A stretch of DNA of 44,254 nt from an uncultured Bacteroidota bacterium (lineage in GTDB: Bacteria > Bacteroidota > Bacteroidia > Chitinophagales > Saprospiraceae). The notes under the pieces are model-generated. The model was not told where the DNA came from, did not search any database, and worked only from the letters and a program-made list of their open reading frames with translations. A program made the position numbers and the translations under genes. Below, one piece after another: positions 7,768 through 16,717 of the stretch (positions are counted from its first letter, which is position 1; each line of letters begins with the position of its first letter). The stretch lies in NCBI GenBank assembly GCA_902609095.1, contig CACLQQ010000014.1, positions 1 through 44,254 on the forward strand, given 5' to 3'.

Positions 7768-10581
7768 CTATGTGGCTAAAGCTGTAGACTTAGTCTGATG
7801 CTTGAACAATAGACTCAAGAGTATACCGAATAACATCATCAGTGAACCTAACCAGACTAAGTTGATTCCTGGAAAGACATCTGCCTGAACGATTAATATA
7901 TCTGATCGAGGTACATCCTCCGCTATGAGTAGCTCCATAGGCTCACTATTGCGATTATCTTTTGCTATTGCGAATGTAATTTGACCAGTATTAGGGTCTA
8001 TATTATTAAATCTAACATGTATGCCCAATTCAGTATTGTAATCCTTGATACTGAAGGGTTGTAAGTCCTGAATTATGTAAAGTGGTTTGAGCTCTACTGA
8101 AGACTTGTTTTTTCTTATAACACTAAGTTGTGCGCCAAGAGCTATATCTCCTTCTTTAGGTTGATAATTAGGATGCTCAGGTGATCTATCGAAACCTCCT
8201 AAGCTTATCAAACCATTATCAAACATTATCGACTCTCCTGGCCGAAGCTTATATAAGACAAAATCCAATTGATCTTCCTCGGTAAACAGATTACTAAACC
8301 CTTCTTCTCCTAATTTCAATTTAATTCCTAATGGATCAATAATATCTGGAATTTGGAATATTAGGGCATCCTTCAATCCCAATCCTGGATAGGCGTCATA
8401 TACCTTCTTAGTCCTCTCATCAGTAACCTTGAGATGTAAAGCTACAGTCATGTCATAACCGTCTATATCACTGTGTTGCTCAGAATCAAAATCATGACTA
8501 AAATCATAAGCTATAACATCAACCTTATAATTCTTTTCATTGATCTTCTCTCCAGGGGTAACGAGATGTGAGAGATACTTGAGCGAGTCCTCAACCATCT
8601 GTGCATTTTCGATATCTTGTAGATGGAGTGGAGGGGTGGCCTGTGTGAATACATCATAGGTAAGATTGTGACTTGTACCTGGATTAACGGCTTCAATCTT
8701 TGTATAATCAGTAGAATATATCGCGGAAGGGAAGGTTGAGAATTCCGAAACTGTTTGGTTTTCTTTGTCCACCTCTCTAAAGTCCAGCTGATAGGTTCTT
8801 AGATTCGCGACTAAAGTATCACCCACATAATTGATGTAGTATTTTGAGGTAAAGAAGGGCTCACCTTTGATTAGTACTATGGCTTTATCAGCTGCACTTC
8901 CCTCTAAGAAGTCCTTAGTTATAAATGGATTCTTGGATATATTTTGCTTGTTTAATCCAGTAAATAAAATACCTATGATTAATATACCAAATCCAATATG
9001 AGAGAGTGAAGCTCCTCCGATTTTCATATTGCCTTTGATGAAAAAGATAATATAATCGAGGTTGGCTATAATCGTGAATAGTCCTGTAAACAGGAGTGCC
9101 TGATGTTGCCAAGTTGGTCTTAGGAGGTAACTCGCGATGAGAAATGTTAATAAGGCAGATATCAATGCTACAACTCCAATATGCTTTGTTGCCTTGCTAC
9201 TATATGCTGACCAATTCAGTGCTTTGTACCTCAATAATATAGCGAGCCCACTGAGTAGGCACATAAACACTCCAATCCAAATTTGGAATCTGTTATGATG
9301 TTCGACTTGATCTTCGATGACTTTACCAATGTACTCAGGATCAAATAACTCCACAATTTTGTTAAAGACTGGTAGTGATGTTGAGATACTCATTAATAAG
9401 CAGGAAAATAATAGCACTAACGCTCCAATAAACATCCAGAATTCTCGACTATAGAGTTCTTCTTCTTTTTCTTTGATCGGAATTGACTTGGCACTAACAA
9501 CATACTTAACAATTCCTAACAGAACAAAAAATGCCAAGAATAGGCCTAACTGCGCTTCAAGGCCCATCGTTGTAAAGGCATGTACTGATGTTTCACCTAA
9601 GATGCCACTGCGTGTTAAGAAAGTACTGTAAACTACAAATATAAATGCAAGTATGTAGTAAATGTAAGTAGACCGATAGGCATAACCAGTATTGTTGGCA
9701 ATTAGGTTAGTATGTATCCCTGCCACTAATAGTAACCATGGAGCAAGTGATGAATTTTCTACTGGATCCCATGCCCAATATCCACCGAATGTGAGGGCCT
9801 CGTATGCCCAGGCTGAACCCATTAAGAGCCCAAGACCGAATATGAATGCAGAGAAAAGAGACCATTTTAACACAGGTCTCATGACTTCCTTGTGTGCTCT
9901 ATTTGTAAGGCCAGATATGGCATAACAAAATGGTATGGACAGTGATGCAAAACCTAAGAAAAGAACTGGAGGGTGTATGGTCATCCAGTAATTTTGTAAT
10001 AGTGGATTTAATCCTTTGCCCTTCACCAAGCTGAGATAATCCGCATTACTAAATATAGGACCTTCAAATACATCTCTAATTAGTGTGAAAGGGCTACTGC
10101 CGATTGAGACTTCACCTCCAAAGGGTAGATATAATCCTAACAACATGCTTCCTATACCCACTTGTATCAATGCCAAGGTGGTTAATACCGGAGCTTCCCA
10201 CTTTTTACCTGTTTTGATTAAGACAATCCCAAGAATTACATGCCAAAACATCCAAAGTATAAAACTACCTTCCTGATCAGCCCAAAACGCAGAAAGAATA
10301 TACTGCATGGGTAAAGCATCTGATACAGTACGATACACATAGCTGTATTCAAACATTTGGTTGACCATAGCATAAAATATTATACCTATAACGCCATAGA
10401 GGCCAATACCATGTAGGATGAACCCAGTACGGCCCATATTTCGCCATACTATATTTTTGTCCTTAATGTGGCGATAATAGCTGAACGCACTAAATAGTGC
10501 TGCTACAAAGCTTAATAGAATAAAGAAGTGCCCGAGCTGACCTACCCAAAGATGCTCTCCAAGATATTTTATTTTTTCCAT
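7768..10581 (-). CDS. ccmF: Cytochrome c maturation haem lyase CcmF
   Basis: Integral membrane protein that takes haem from CcmE and helps attach it to apocytochrome c outside the cytoplasmic membrane. At 937 aa it is longer than proteobacterial CcmF (about 650 aa), owing to a large soluble C-terminal part. Many membrane helices fill about the first 560 residues. The tryptophan-rich haem-handling motif GGYWAWDPVENSSL lies at about 266-279, preceded by LLQNYWMTIHPPVLFLG (about 194-210). A final membrane helix lies near the C-terminus (LVWLGSLMMLFGILLSLLF). It starts 4 bp after ccmE, so the two are one operon. ccmA, B, C and G/H are not in the window. Confidence 0.95.
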   Translation of the reverse strand: MEKIKYLGEHLWVGQLGHFFILLSFVAALFSAFSYYRHIKDKNIVWRNMGRTGFILHGIGLYGVIGIIFYAMVNQMFEYSYVYRTVSDALPMQYILSAFWADQEGSFILWMFWHVILGIVLIKTGKKWEAPVLTTLALIQVGIGSMLLGLYLPFGGEVSIGSSPFTLIRDVFEGPIFSNADYLSLVKGKGLNPLLQNYWMTIHPPVLFLGFASLSIPFCYAISGLTNRAHKEVMRPVLKWSLFSAFIFGLGLLMGSAWAYEALTFGGYWAWDPVENSSLAPWLLLVAGIHTNLIANNTGYAYRSTYIYYILAFIFVVYSTFLTRSGILGETSVHAFTTMGLEAQLGLFLAFFVLLGIVKYVVSAKSIPIKEKEEELYSREFWMFIGALVLLFSCLLMSISTSLPVFNKIVELFDPEYIGKVIEDQVEHHNRFQIWIGVFMCLLSGLAILLRYKALNWSAYSSKATKHIGVVALISALLTFLIASYLLRPTWQHQALLFTGLFTIIANLDYIIFFIKGNMKIGGASLSHIGFGILIIGILFTGLNKQNISKNPFITKDFLEGSAADKAIVLIKGEPFFTSKYYINYVGDTLVANLRTYQLDFREVDKENQTVSEFSTFPSAIYSTDYTKIEAVNPGTSHNLTYDVFTQATPPLHLQDIENAQMVEDSLKYLSHLVTPGEKINEKNYKVDVIAYDFSHDFDSEQHSDIDGYDMTVALHLKVTDERTKKVYDAYPGLGLKDALIFQIPDIIDPLGIKLKLGEEGFSNLFTEEDQLDFVLYKLRPGESIMFDNGLISLGGFDRSPEHPNYQPKEGDIALGAQLSVIRKNKSSVELKPLYIIQDLQPFSIKDYNTELGIHVRFNNIDPNTGQITFAIAKDNRNSEPMELLIAEDVPRSDILIVQADVFPGINLVWLGSLMMLFGILLSLLFKHQTKSTALAT

Positions 10582-10585
10582 GGAT

Positions 10586-10984
10586 TTAACCTGCAGTATT
10601 GCGAAGTGCTAGCTCTTCGTCTTTGTACTTAGATGGACATTTTAAAAGAACTTCTGATGCCAGAAACTCCTCTGATCCAAGCATTCGTCCTGTAACTACA
10701 ATCTGCTCTGATCTTTCAAAGTCTCTCGGTTTTGGCTCTTGTAAAATCACTTTTTTCTTTACACCGGCCTCATCCACGAGGTAAAAACTAAATCTATTGG
10801 GATCTTCTTGTGGATTATAATCGATCGGGTCCGTTAAGGATAGTTGACCTACGATCTTAGATTTCAATTTTGTTTGGATGGCTGTGTCAAAAGTTGCATA
10901 TGTACTCAGATTCTGAGATGAAAGAACTAATGCTACGCCACCTAACATCAGCATAATAATAGCTATGACATGTGTTTTTTTCAC
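10586..10984 (-). CDS. ccmE: Cytochrome c maturation haem chaperone CcmE, CxxxY type
   Basis: Membrane-anchored periplasmic haem chaperone, 132 aa. It has one N-terminal membrane helix (VIAIIMLMLGGVALVLSS) and an OB-fold domain with GQLSL, the FYLVDE strand and IVVTGRM. The haem-attachment motif, HxxxY in Escherichia coli, is here CPSKY (116-120), so the covalent haem ligand is Cys rather than His. CxxxY forms of CcmE are known from Desulfovibrio and archaea. The start is GTG, followed by a lysine-rich n-region. Its position 4 bp upstream of ccmF supports the call. Confidence 0.9.
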   Translation of the reverse strand: MKKTHVIAIIMLMLGGVALVLSSQNLSTYATFDTAIQTKLKSKIVGQLSLTDPIDYNPQEDPNRFSFYLVDEAGVKKKVILQEPKPRDFERSEQIVVTGRMLGSEEFLASEVLLKCPSKYKDEELALRNTAG

Positions 10985-11001
10985 AGACTGGGGTTTCTTT
11001 T

Positions 11002-11009
11002 CAAAGATA
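11002..11009 (-). promoter_or_regulatory. Candidate -7 element upstream of ccmE
   Basis: On the minus strand this reads TATCTTTG, a full match to the Bacteroidota -7 consensus TAnnTTTG, about 17 bp before the ccmE GTG. A TTTG further upstream is about 27 bp away, longer than the usual spacing, so the -33 box is uncertain. Confidence 0.4.
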
Positions 11010-11123
11010 AGGCTTTAACTGAGGCTAAGGTTTACGCAAAGCATCTCTTTAGATTTATTTTAAACAGATTGAGACGCTATAACTATATCTTGGCGTTCAT
11101 AAGTATCAGAGTTATAGGATTAA

Positions 11124-11780
11124 ATGATTATAGAGTATAAAAATATTGCGATTGGAACGAGAATAAGCAATGCCTCATTCAGCCTTGCCGAGGGAGAGTT
11201 TGTGATGTTAACCGGAGAAGATAGTGACGCAATCAATGATTTGATCAAAAGCCTATATGGTGCTGTTGCTATTAAAGGTGAACAGGCAGTGGTACTGGAT
11301 CAGTCTATGTTGGAAATCAATCAGGAAGAGATGGCTTTTTTACGAAAGCAAATTGGATTAGTGTTACCCTTTGATGTTTTGCCACTTCATATTACGATGA
11401 TTGAGGTATTAGACACAATCTTGCATGCTCAAGATGTAATTGATGCTCGAGAGAGATTAGCTAAAATATCCTCGTTATTAGAGAGATTAAAATTACAGAA
11501 GTTTCAAGAGTTAATAGTGGCAGATCTATCCAATGAAGTTAAACAGTTGATCTGTATTGCTGCAGCCTTGATAAAAGAGCCCACATTACTGATAGCCTCT
11601 CAGCCAACAATATTCTTGAGCGAGGCGAATATAGACTTAGTTATGAAAGTAATATATGAACATGCCAAAGATCTGAGTATTACGAGCTTAATAGCTACTC
11701 ATGACCTCCAGTTAATACAGAATTATCCGTCGAGGATTCTACAGGTTGCAGAACAGAGAGTAATCGACTATACTCAGTAA
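11124..11780 (+). CDS. FtsE-like ABC protein with lost ATPase motifs
   Basis: 218 aa with the length and layout of an FtsE/LolD-type ATP-binding subunit: EYKNIAI, SLAEGEFVMLTG, ALRK-like FLRKQIGLV and a final IATHDLQL (H-loop His about 193). The key motifs are degraded. Where Walker A (GxxGxGKST) should be, residues 31-38 read GEDSDAIN; the signature LSGGQ is LSNEV (about 135-139); Walker B plus catalytic Glu (LLLADE) is LLIASQ (about 155-160). It should not hydrolyse ATP and probably does not bind it normally. It could be a non-catalytic FtsE paralogue kept as a scaffold with FtsX, or a decaying gene. The frame is intact. Its 3' end overlaps the convergent gene by 86 bp. Confidence 0.78.
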   Translation: MIIEYKNIAIGTRISNASFSLAEGEFVMLTGEDSDAINDLIKSLYGAVAIKGEQAVVLDQSMLEINQEEMAFLRKQIGLVLPFDVLPLHITMIEVLDTILHAQDVIDARERLAKISSLLERLKLQKFQELIVADLSNEVKQLICIAAALIKEPTLLIASQPTIFLSEANIDLVMKVIYEHAKDLSITSLIATHDLQLIQNYPSRILQVAEQRVIDYTQ

Positions 11781-12571
11781 TGATTAGGTTCTTATGCATT
11801 TCCATGAATTTATCACCGTATTGATATTTCATAAAAATATCCTGTACGGCAACATCTGACTGAGCTAAGGAGAAACTGAACCTCCCGTTAGACTTTAATT
11901 CTACGCCTTGACTATAAAAGTCATTGATTCTAATACTAAGTTTGTCTTCTTTTTGATGGCTTTTTATTTCGCCTTGTACAATTATTTGGTCGTCTAATAG
12001 GGTGGTAACTCTCGTAATTATTTTTGGAATTGCATAATCTTCAGTTCTTGTAGTAGTTGTGTTTTTTACTGCATTTGGTGTAATCGTACGTCCAATATTG
12101 GTTATAGAAGCGATATATGAATCTGAACCATTATTGATCACCTTCGACTTTAATTTAAGAGTTTCTCCTTCGATACCTTTTAGGTGATAACTGATATAAA
12201 TCGCATTATTACTAGTTTGGATATCAGTGATGGAGATATCAATGTTGCTTGAATTTCTATGGGATAAGCTTTTTAAATATGATTCAATCTTGGAGGGAGC
12301 TCTTGCCAGATAGGTTCACGGAATATTTACGAGATTTGAATATGGCAAATGGACCACTGATGTCATCTTCAATTAATGCTGATTTAGCAGTAGTCAATTC
12401 TTTTCTTATTATTCTGTCATTGACATCAAATAGTTCTGCATTAATATCTGCAATACCTTTGAGTAAATAGGTATAGTCTTCTTCAATCATTTGAGCTGCC
12501 ATGGACTGATCTTGGCCTGTGATGATTGTACTGAGTAAGCAGGCTGTAAGGGCAAGTAATAATGACTTCAT
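11695..12571 (-). pseudogene. Secreted-protein gene split by a frameshift
   Basis: The first frame (12571 to 12284) begins MKSLLLALTACLLSTIITGQ, a clear Sec signal peptide, and stops at a TGA (12284-12286). A second frame, shifted by one base, is open from 12315 to 11695 and reads as good protein (KIESYLKSLSHR, then ISYHLKGIEGETLKLKSKV). The overlap zone 12287-12315 is where the frames join; one extra base there would explain it. The joined product would be about 300 aa, exported, with an N-terminal helical part and a beta-rich C-terminal part. Family not recognised. Could be a mutation, a sequence error or, less likely, programmed frameshifting. Its end overlaps the FtsE-like gene. Confidence 0.7.
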
Positions 12572-12711
12572 AATACCTCTGAATATAAAAGTAATGGTGC
12601 CCATATATTACAGAACATTAGCAATTGCAGTTGTCTTATTATTATATATCTACATATATATTTTATAATGTGTAAAGCCGTGAAATCATTTACAAAAGAG
12701 GCTGAGACAGT

Positions 12712-13353
12712 TTAAAAGGGTAACGTTGTTACCTCATCTATGAAATGATTAAACAAGCGTCTATCGAACAAAAGAACAAAAGCAACACCAAAGAAAGCTC
12801 CCCAGAGATGTCCTTGGTGATCGATGTTGTCCCCACCTTTATAAGAAGCCCAATGAGAGTACCCTATATATAGCACAGCAAAGAGTACGGCGGGCAGAGG
12901 GGGGAATAGGAACATTTGCCACGGATCGAAAAAGCAGTAGACTAAAACAAGAGACGAGGTGACACCTGAAGCTCCAATACTACTAAAGCCAGGATTGTTA
13001 GCATGTCTGGCAAAAGAGCCGAGATTTGCAAAAACTATAGCAACTATGTAAAATGTAAAATAGGCGATATACCCGCTGTTAGGGCCAAATCGCATTTGGA
13101 AGTATAGCTCAATGAAACCTCCAAACTGGTATAAGACAAACATATTGATCAATAGATGGCCCTTACTACCGTGGACGAATCCACTACTCAAAAGTCTGTA
13201 GTATTGTCCATGATGCTTCTCTAAAGAAGGACGATGAGATAGCTCTCCAACCATCTGCGGATTATTAAAGCAGTAGTAGCTGATTAATCCAGTTACAGCC
13301 ATAAATACATATGTCATAATCATATGCCAAAGATATAGCACAAAAAAGGACAT
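12712..13353 (-). CDS. Rhomboid-family intramembrane serine protease
   Basis: 213 aa, about six membrane helices. The catalytic dyad is visible: Ser in SSIGASGVTS (about Ser129) and His in DHQGHLWGAFFG (about His182). The oxyanion region is HGSKGHLLINMF (about 61-72), with the HxxxN pattern of active rhomboids. It cleaves membrane segments of client proteins in the cytoplasmic membrane; the clients are unknown. The start could instead be the Met at residue 11. It stands apart from the sigma-factor operon upstream (41 bp gap), though it is on the same strand. Confidence 0.92.
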   Translation of the reverse strand: MSFFVLYLWHMIMTYVFMAVTGLISYYCFNNPQMVGELSHRPSLEKHHGQYYRLLSSGFVHGSKGHLLINMFVLYQFGGFIELYFQMRFGPNSGYIAYFTFYIVAIVFANLGSFARHANNPGFSSIGASGVTSSLVLVYCFFDPWQMFLFPPLPAVLFAVLYIGYSHWASYKGGDNIDHQGHLWGAFFGVAFVLLFDRRLFNHFIDEVTTLPF

Positions 13354-13394
13354 TAATCTAGTACTGTCTCCTGAAAAACCATGTTATTGTTAGC

Positions 13395-13910
13395 TTATTT
13401 TTTTTCTATTTTTTTTAGATTTTCTAAACCATCGATTCCAATGTTGTCAGTGAGTTTAGATAGATCGTCTAAGTTCACTCGTCCATCTAATCGAATGAAT
13501 ATATTCTGATCTGTCTCTCTAACCATTAGTAAGAGGTTTTGGACATAGTTGTCGCCGTCTGATTGGTCAGTATAGAGATAAACTCTTTCACTACCATCCT
13601 TAACTGATATTAGTTCTGACATAGATGAAGACTGTGCTATGCCTCGTGCTGTTTTGAATGTTTCGTAGTCAGCATTGTCTTCTTGGATATAGATTTTTAG
13701 ACTATTGATGTCTTTAACCATCTCTTTGATATCAGCCCCGTCTACATCGATATCCATAGCGGCAAACATCGTAAACATCTCTTTATTTACAGAGATAATA
13801 GCTACGTCATCTCGATGCTCCAGATCATTAAAGAAAGAGTTCAAAGATTGAGCACTGATAGTAGTTGATGTGATAAAAACGGTGATGAATAATGCAATTA
13901 TATTTTTCAT
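13395..13910 (-). CDS. DUF4252 exported protein
   Basis: 171 aa with a Sec signal peptide (KNIIALFITVFITSTTISAQ) and the DUF4252 pattern: a short helical start (LNSFFNDLEHRDDVAIISV), then SLKIYIQ and a closing DLSKLTDNIGIDGLENL. Function of the family is unknown. It follows the sigma and anti-sigma-like genes by 24 bp; this trio of ECF sigma factor, membrane protein and DUF4252 recurs in Bacteroidota, so it may report or respond to envelope state. Confidence 0.85.
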   Translation of the reverse strand: MKNIIALFITVFITSTTISAQSLNSFFNDLEHRDDVAIISVNKEMFTMFAAMDIDVDGADIKEMVKDINSLKIYIQEDNADYETFKTARGIAQSSSMSELISVKDGSERVYLYTDQSDGDNYVQNLLLMVRETDQNIFIRLDGRVNLDDLSKLTDNIGIDGLENLKKIEKK

Positions 13911-13934
13911 GATTTATATGATTTCAATTAAAAT

Positions 13935-14381
13935 TTATTTAGTGTTATAAAATGTGAATAGCCTTGTCTTGTCGAATTGTGAAAGCCCTTCTTTAACGGC
14001 TAATTCACTCTTATCTATTGATCCATTTAAGAATCCTAATGCTATCATAGTTACCTCAAGGGCCTTATCAGGAGCATCTATTACTTTATGATTATCTGTG
14101 CTCGGCAATACGAATATTGCTGAGGCTAAAATCAATGCAGCTGCAACTAGGCTCATCAACCTTCTTCGAGTAATTTTGAATAAGTTTGACTTAGGCTTAA
14201 TAGTAATCGACCGTGTAGATTGCTGAGCTCGTTCTTGCTCAAAATATTGGAAGAGTAAATTCTCTGTTTTGTCCTCTAATAAACCTTCCTTGTAGTATTT
14301 TTTGAGCCACTCTTCCTCGCCGAGGCTTGTTTCTGCAGCCCAGTACTTTTTAAGTAAGTCTTTAGCATTTGTATCACTCAT
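13935..14381 (-). CDS. Membrane protein, probable anti-sigma factor of the ECF operon
   Basis: 148 aa. A cytoplasmic N-terminal part (about 1-75) with the DLLKKYWAAETSLGEEEWLKK pattern common to Bacteroidota anti-sigma-like proteins is followed by one membrane helix (LMSLVAAALILASAIFVL, about 75-92) and a short periplasmic tail. Its ATG overlaps the TGA of the sigma gene (ATGA), so the two are translationally coupled, which supports a regulator-target pair. No zinc-finger HxxxCxxC motif is present, so the call rests on topology and context. Confidence 0.65.
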   Translation of the reverse strand: MSDTNAKDLLKKYWAAETSLGEEEWLKKYYKEGLLEDKTENLLFQYFEQERAQQSTRSITIKPKSNLFKITRRRLMSLVAAALILASAIFVLPSTDNHKVIDAPDKALEVTMIALGFLNGSIDKSELAVKEGLSQFDKTRLFTFYNTK

Positions 14382-14905
14382 CTCTCGATATTTGATAATT
14401 GTTTTCTTAATGTTAACCGTGCTCTATGAAGGTATACTTTTACTTTTTCTATAGTTAATCCAGTTATTTCGGCTATTTCCTTATACTTATAACCTTCTAC
14501 ATCTCTAAGGTGTACCACTTGTTTTTGATCATTGGGAAGCATATTAATGGCTCCTTTAATCATACTCATGATATTGTTACTTTGAACTTGTTGCGCAGGA
14601 TCCATCGTAATATCCTTAATGGCATAGTGCTCTTCCACAGGTTCATATGAATATTTCTTTTTTCTAAGCTTGTCGAGTGCCAAGTTTCTCGTGACTGTCA
14701 TACACCATGCCTCTTTGTTGTCAATTTCTTTCACTTCTTCTCGACGCTTCCATACTTTTATGAAAACCTCTTGAACTACATCTTCAGCTGCCATTTGATT
14801 GCCCAATATGCGGAAGGCATATCGATATAATTTATGTTTTATGGGCATCACTGCTTGTAACATGTCGTTATTAATTGAGTATTTGTAAGGAAGACAGATT
14901 TCCAT
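14378..14905 (-). CDS. ECF-type RNA polymerase sigma factor
   Basis: 175 aa. Region 2 is YRYAFRILGNQMAAEDVVQE followed by VFIKVWKRREE; region 4 is LPNDQKQVVHLRDVEGYKYK with the helix-turn-helix EIAEITGLTIEKVKVYLHRA. No region 3 is present, as expected for ECF sigmas. It heads an operon with the anti-sigma-like membrane protein (4-bp overlap) and DUF4252 protein. It is divergent from the LptF/LptG permease, with only 40 bp between them, so the promoters overlap and the permease could be a target. Confidence 0.93.
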   Translation of the reverse strand: MEICLPYKYSINNDMLQAVMPIKHKLYRYAFRILGNQMAAEDVVQEVFIKVWKRREEVKEIDNKEAWCMTVTRNLALDKLRKKKYSYEPVEEHYAIKDITMDPAQQVQSNNIMSMIKGAINMLPNDQKQVVHLRDVEGYKYKEIAEITGLTIEKVKVYLHRARLTLRKQLSNIER

Positions 14906-14945
14906 TTAATTTTGTTACAAATTATGCTTCAAAAATATCAAAGGC

Positions 14946-16529
14946 TTGCGCATCAAGGTATTAGATAGACTATTTCTTGAGGGATTTATTGGTCCTTACT
15001 TCCTGTCATTCTTCATGGTTGAGTTTGTCTTAGTCATGCAAAACCTATGGAAGGTAATAGATGATATACTTGGAAAAGGATATGGCATATTAGATTACTT
15101 AGAGCTCTTACTGTACATGAGTGTAGTGATGATTCCTTTAGCACTTCCCTTGACTGTCCTTTTGTCTAGTGTTATGATATATGGTGACATGGCTGAGAAA
15201 TATGAGCTCACAGCCATAAAGTCCGCTGGAATTTCTCTCAATAGAATATTAGGTCCTGGTATAGCTGTTGCCATATTCACCATGTGTTTCTCATTATTCT
15301 CCTCAAATATCCTAAAGCCGGACGCAAATCAGCGCTTCTTAAAAAAAATGAAGGACATGAAGACTAATGAGCTCACCTTCGTCTTTGATGAAAAAGTATT
15401 TAATAGGGAGTTTCAGAACTATTCAATCTGGATAGATAAAAAGGAAAAAGATGGAAGAACTGTCCATGGAGTGAGAATATATGATCACCGTGATTCCGAT
15501 AAGAGCATACTTAATATGCTCTACGCTGAGAGTGGGGAGATGTATACCACTCAAGATCAGAAATATCTCATCATGGAGTTGGACTCAGGGTATCAGATTA
15601 AAGAAATAAGATCTGAGGCTGCGCGGCAAGATCAAAAGTCATTCAATCAACCAGGGCGACCCGTAAGCAGAGTTTACTTTAGTGGTATCAGAAAAGTGTT
15701 CAAGCTTTCTGAATTACTAAATCTAAATCTCAATTCGATATCAGAAAAGAAGTTAGATGTCATGAACTCTTGGCAATTGACATCATTGCAGGATTCTCTA
15801 AGAGACGAAATTACATATAAGAAAGAGCGGTCAATGCATCATTTTGGGAATTTGACTAAACCGTATTCTAAAATTGCTCAAGAAAGGAAGGAAGCCAATG
15901 AGGATAAAGATTCCAATGCTCCTGTAAGCGCCTACGAAAAATTGGATGAACTCAAGAAACCCATACCGCAGAGAAAGTCGATGTCAAAGACAATCACATC
16001 TTCTAAGTACAAAGCCTTATTTGACGTTTTAGATATCTCACCAGGCGATGAGCGCATAGTAGATATGCTTGTTCCTAAGCAGCGTAGAACTATAATCGAT
16101 AAAGCCATTAAAACTGCGACTGCTATGCGTGATAATACAGTTAATAGAGGAAATGAGTATCGTATCAAGCTTGCCTCTATTAAGTTTGCAGGACTGCGAT
16201 TGAATCAGCAGTTTTCTTGGGCGGCAGTATGCTTGATCTTTTTATTTATCGGCGGACCGGCTGGAGCTATATTAAGGAAGGGAGGATTCGGCTTCCCATT
16301 ATTAATTGCCATAGGATTTTATATGGTCTTTATTATGACCTATATAACAGGGGAGAAGCTATTGAAAAGCGGTGCCTTAGAGTCCTTCACAGCGGCCTGG
16401 CTGCCAAGTATTATACTATTACCTTTTGCAATAATTCTTAGCTGCTTAGCCCTTAATGATCGCAATATAACAGGGTTTAATCTTAGATCGAAAATTGATA
16501 GTCTAATCAGAATGATCAAGAGGACTTAA
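14946..16529 (+). CDS. LptF/LptG-family permease (YjgP/YjgQ)
   Basis: Membrane subunit of the LPS export machine that extracts LPS from the inner membrane and passes it to the Lpt bridge. 527 aa: three N-terminal helices with the family's MIPLALPLTVLLSSVMIYGD and a following EKYELTAIKSAGIS coupling segment, a long periplasmic domain (about 115-405) that is larger than in proteobacterial LptF, then three C-terminal helices including FLFIGGPAGAILRKGGFGF. The start is TTG. LptF and LptG cannot be told apart here. Its stop overlaps that of xseB on the other strand. Confidence 0.88.
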   Translation: MRIKVLDRLFLEGFIGPYFLSFFMVEFVLVMQNLWKVIDDILGKGYGILDYLELLLYMSVVMIPLALPLTVLLSSVMIYGDMAEKYELTAIKSAGISLNRILGPGIAVAIFTMCFSLFSSNILKPDANQRFLKKMKDMKTNELTFVFDEKVFNREFQNYSIWIDKKEKDGRTVHGVRIYDHRDSDKSILNMLYAESGEMYTTQDQKYLIMELDSGYQIKEIRSEAARQDQKSFNQPGRPVSRVYFSGIRKVFKLSELLNLNLNSISEKKLDVMNSWQLTSLQDSLRDEITYKKERSMHHFGNLTKPYSKIAQERKEANEDKDSNAPVSAYEKLDELKKPIPQRKSMSKTITSSKYKALFDVLDISPGDERIVDMLVPKQRRTIIDKAIKTATAMRDNTVNRGNEYRIKLASIKFAGLRLNQQFSWAAVCLIFLFIGGPAGAILRKGGFGFPLLIAIGFYMVFIMTYITGEKLLKSGALESFTAAWLPSIILLPFAIILSCLALNDRNITGFNLRSKIDSLIRMIKRT

Positions 16530-16714
16530 TCCTGATCTTTGTCCAAGAGTTCTTCTTTTGTAGAGCGTAATTTGGTTTTACACCATTCAATGAGCTTTTT
16601 AGCCTCAGTTACTTTTTTGCTTAGTTCATCTATAGATATAGATTCTCCTTCGAGTTCACTTACGATTTGATCTAACTTGCTCTTAGCACTGGTGTACGTT
16701 CTTTTCTTAGGCAT
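16526..16714 (-). CDS. xseB: Exodeoxyribonuclease VII small subunit
   Basis: 62 aa, the usual size of XseB, with the helical-hairpin sequence SKLDQIVSELEGESISIDEL then KKVTEAKKLIEWCKTKL. Several small subunits bind one XseA to form exonuclease VII, which degrades single-stranded DNA. It begins 3 bp after xseA, which confirms the identity. Its TAA and the TAA of the convergent permease share two bases. Confidence 0.9.
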   Translation of the reverse strand: MPKKRTYTSAKSKLDQIVSELEGESISIDELSKKVTEAKKLIEWCKTKLRSTKEELLDKDQD

Positions 16715-16717
16715 GAA

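Noticed and set aside
7687..7779. Short plus-strand ORF (30 codons) downstream of ccmF
   Set aside because: Overlaps the ccmF stop and has no domain or ribosome site; chance ORF.
12571..12604. Upstream ATG at 12604 as the start of the frameshifted secreted protein
   Set aside because: The ATG at 12571 gives a normal signal peptide; the extra 11 residues from 12604 would disrupt it.
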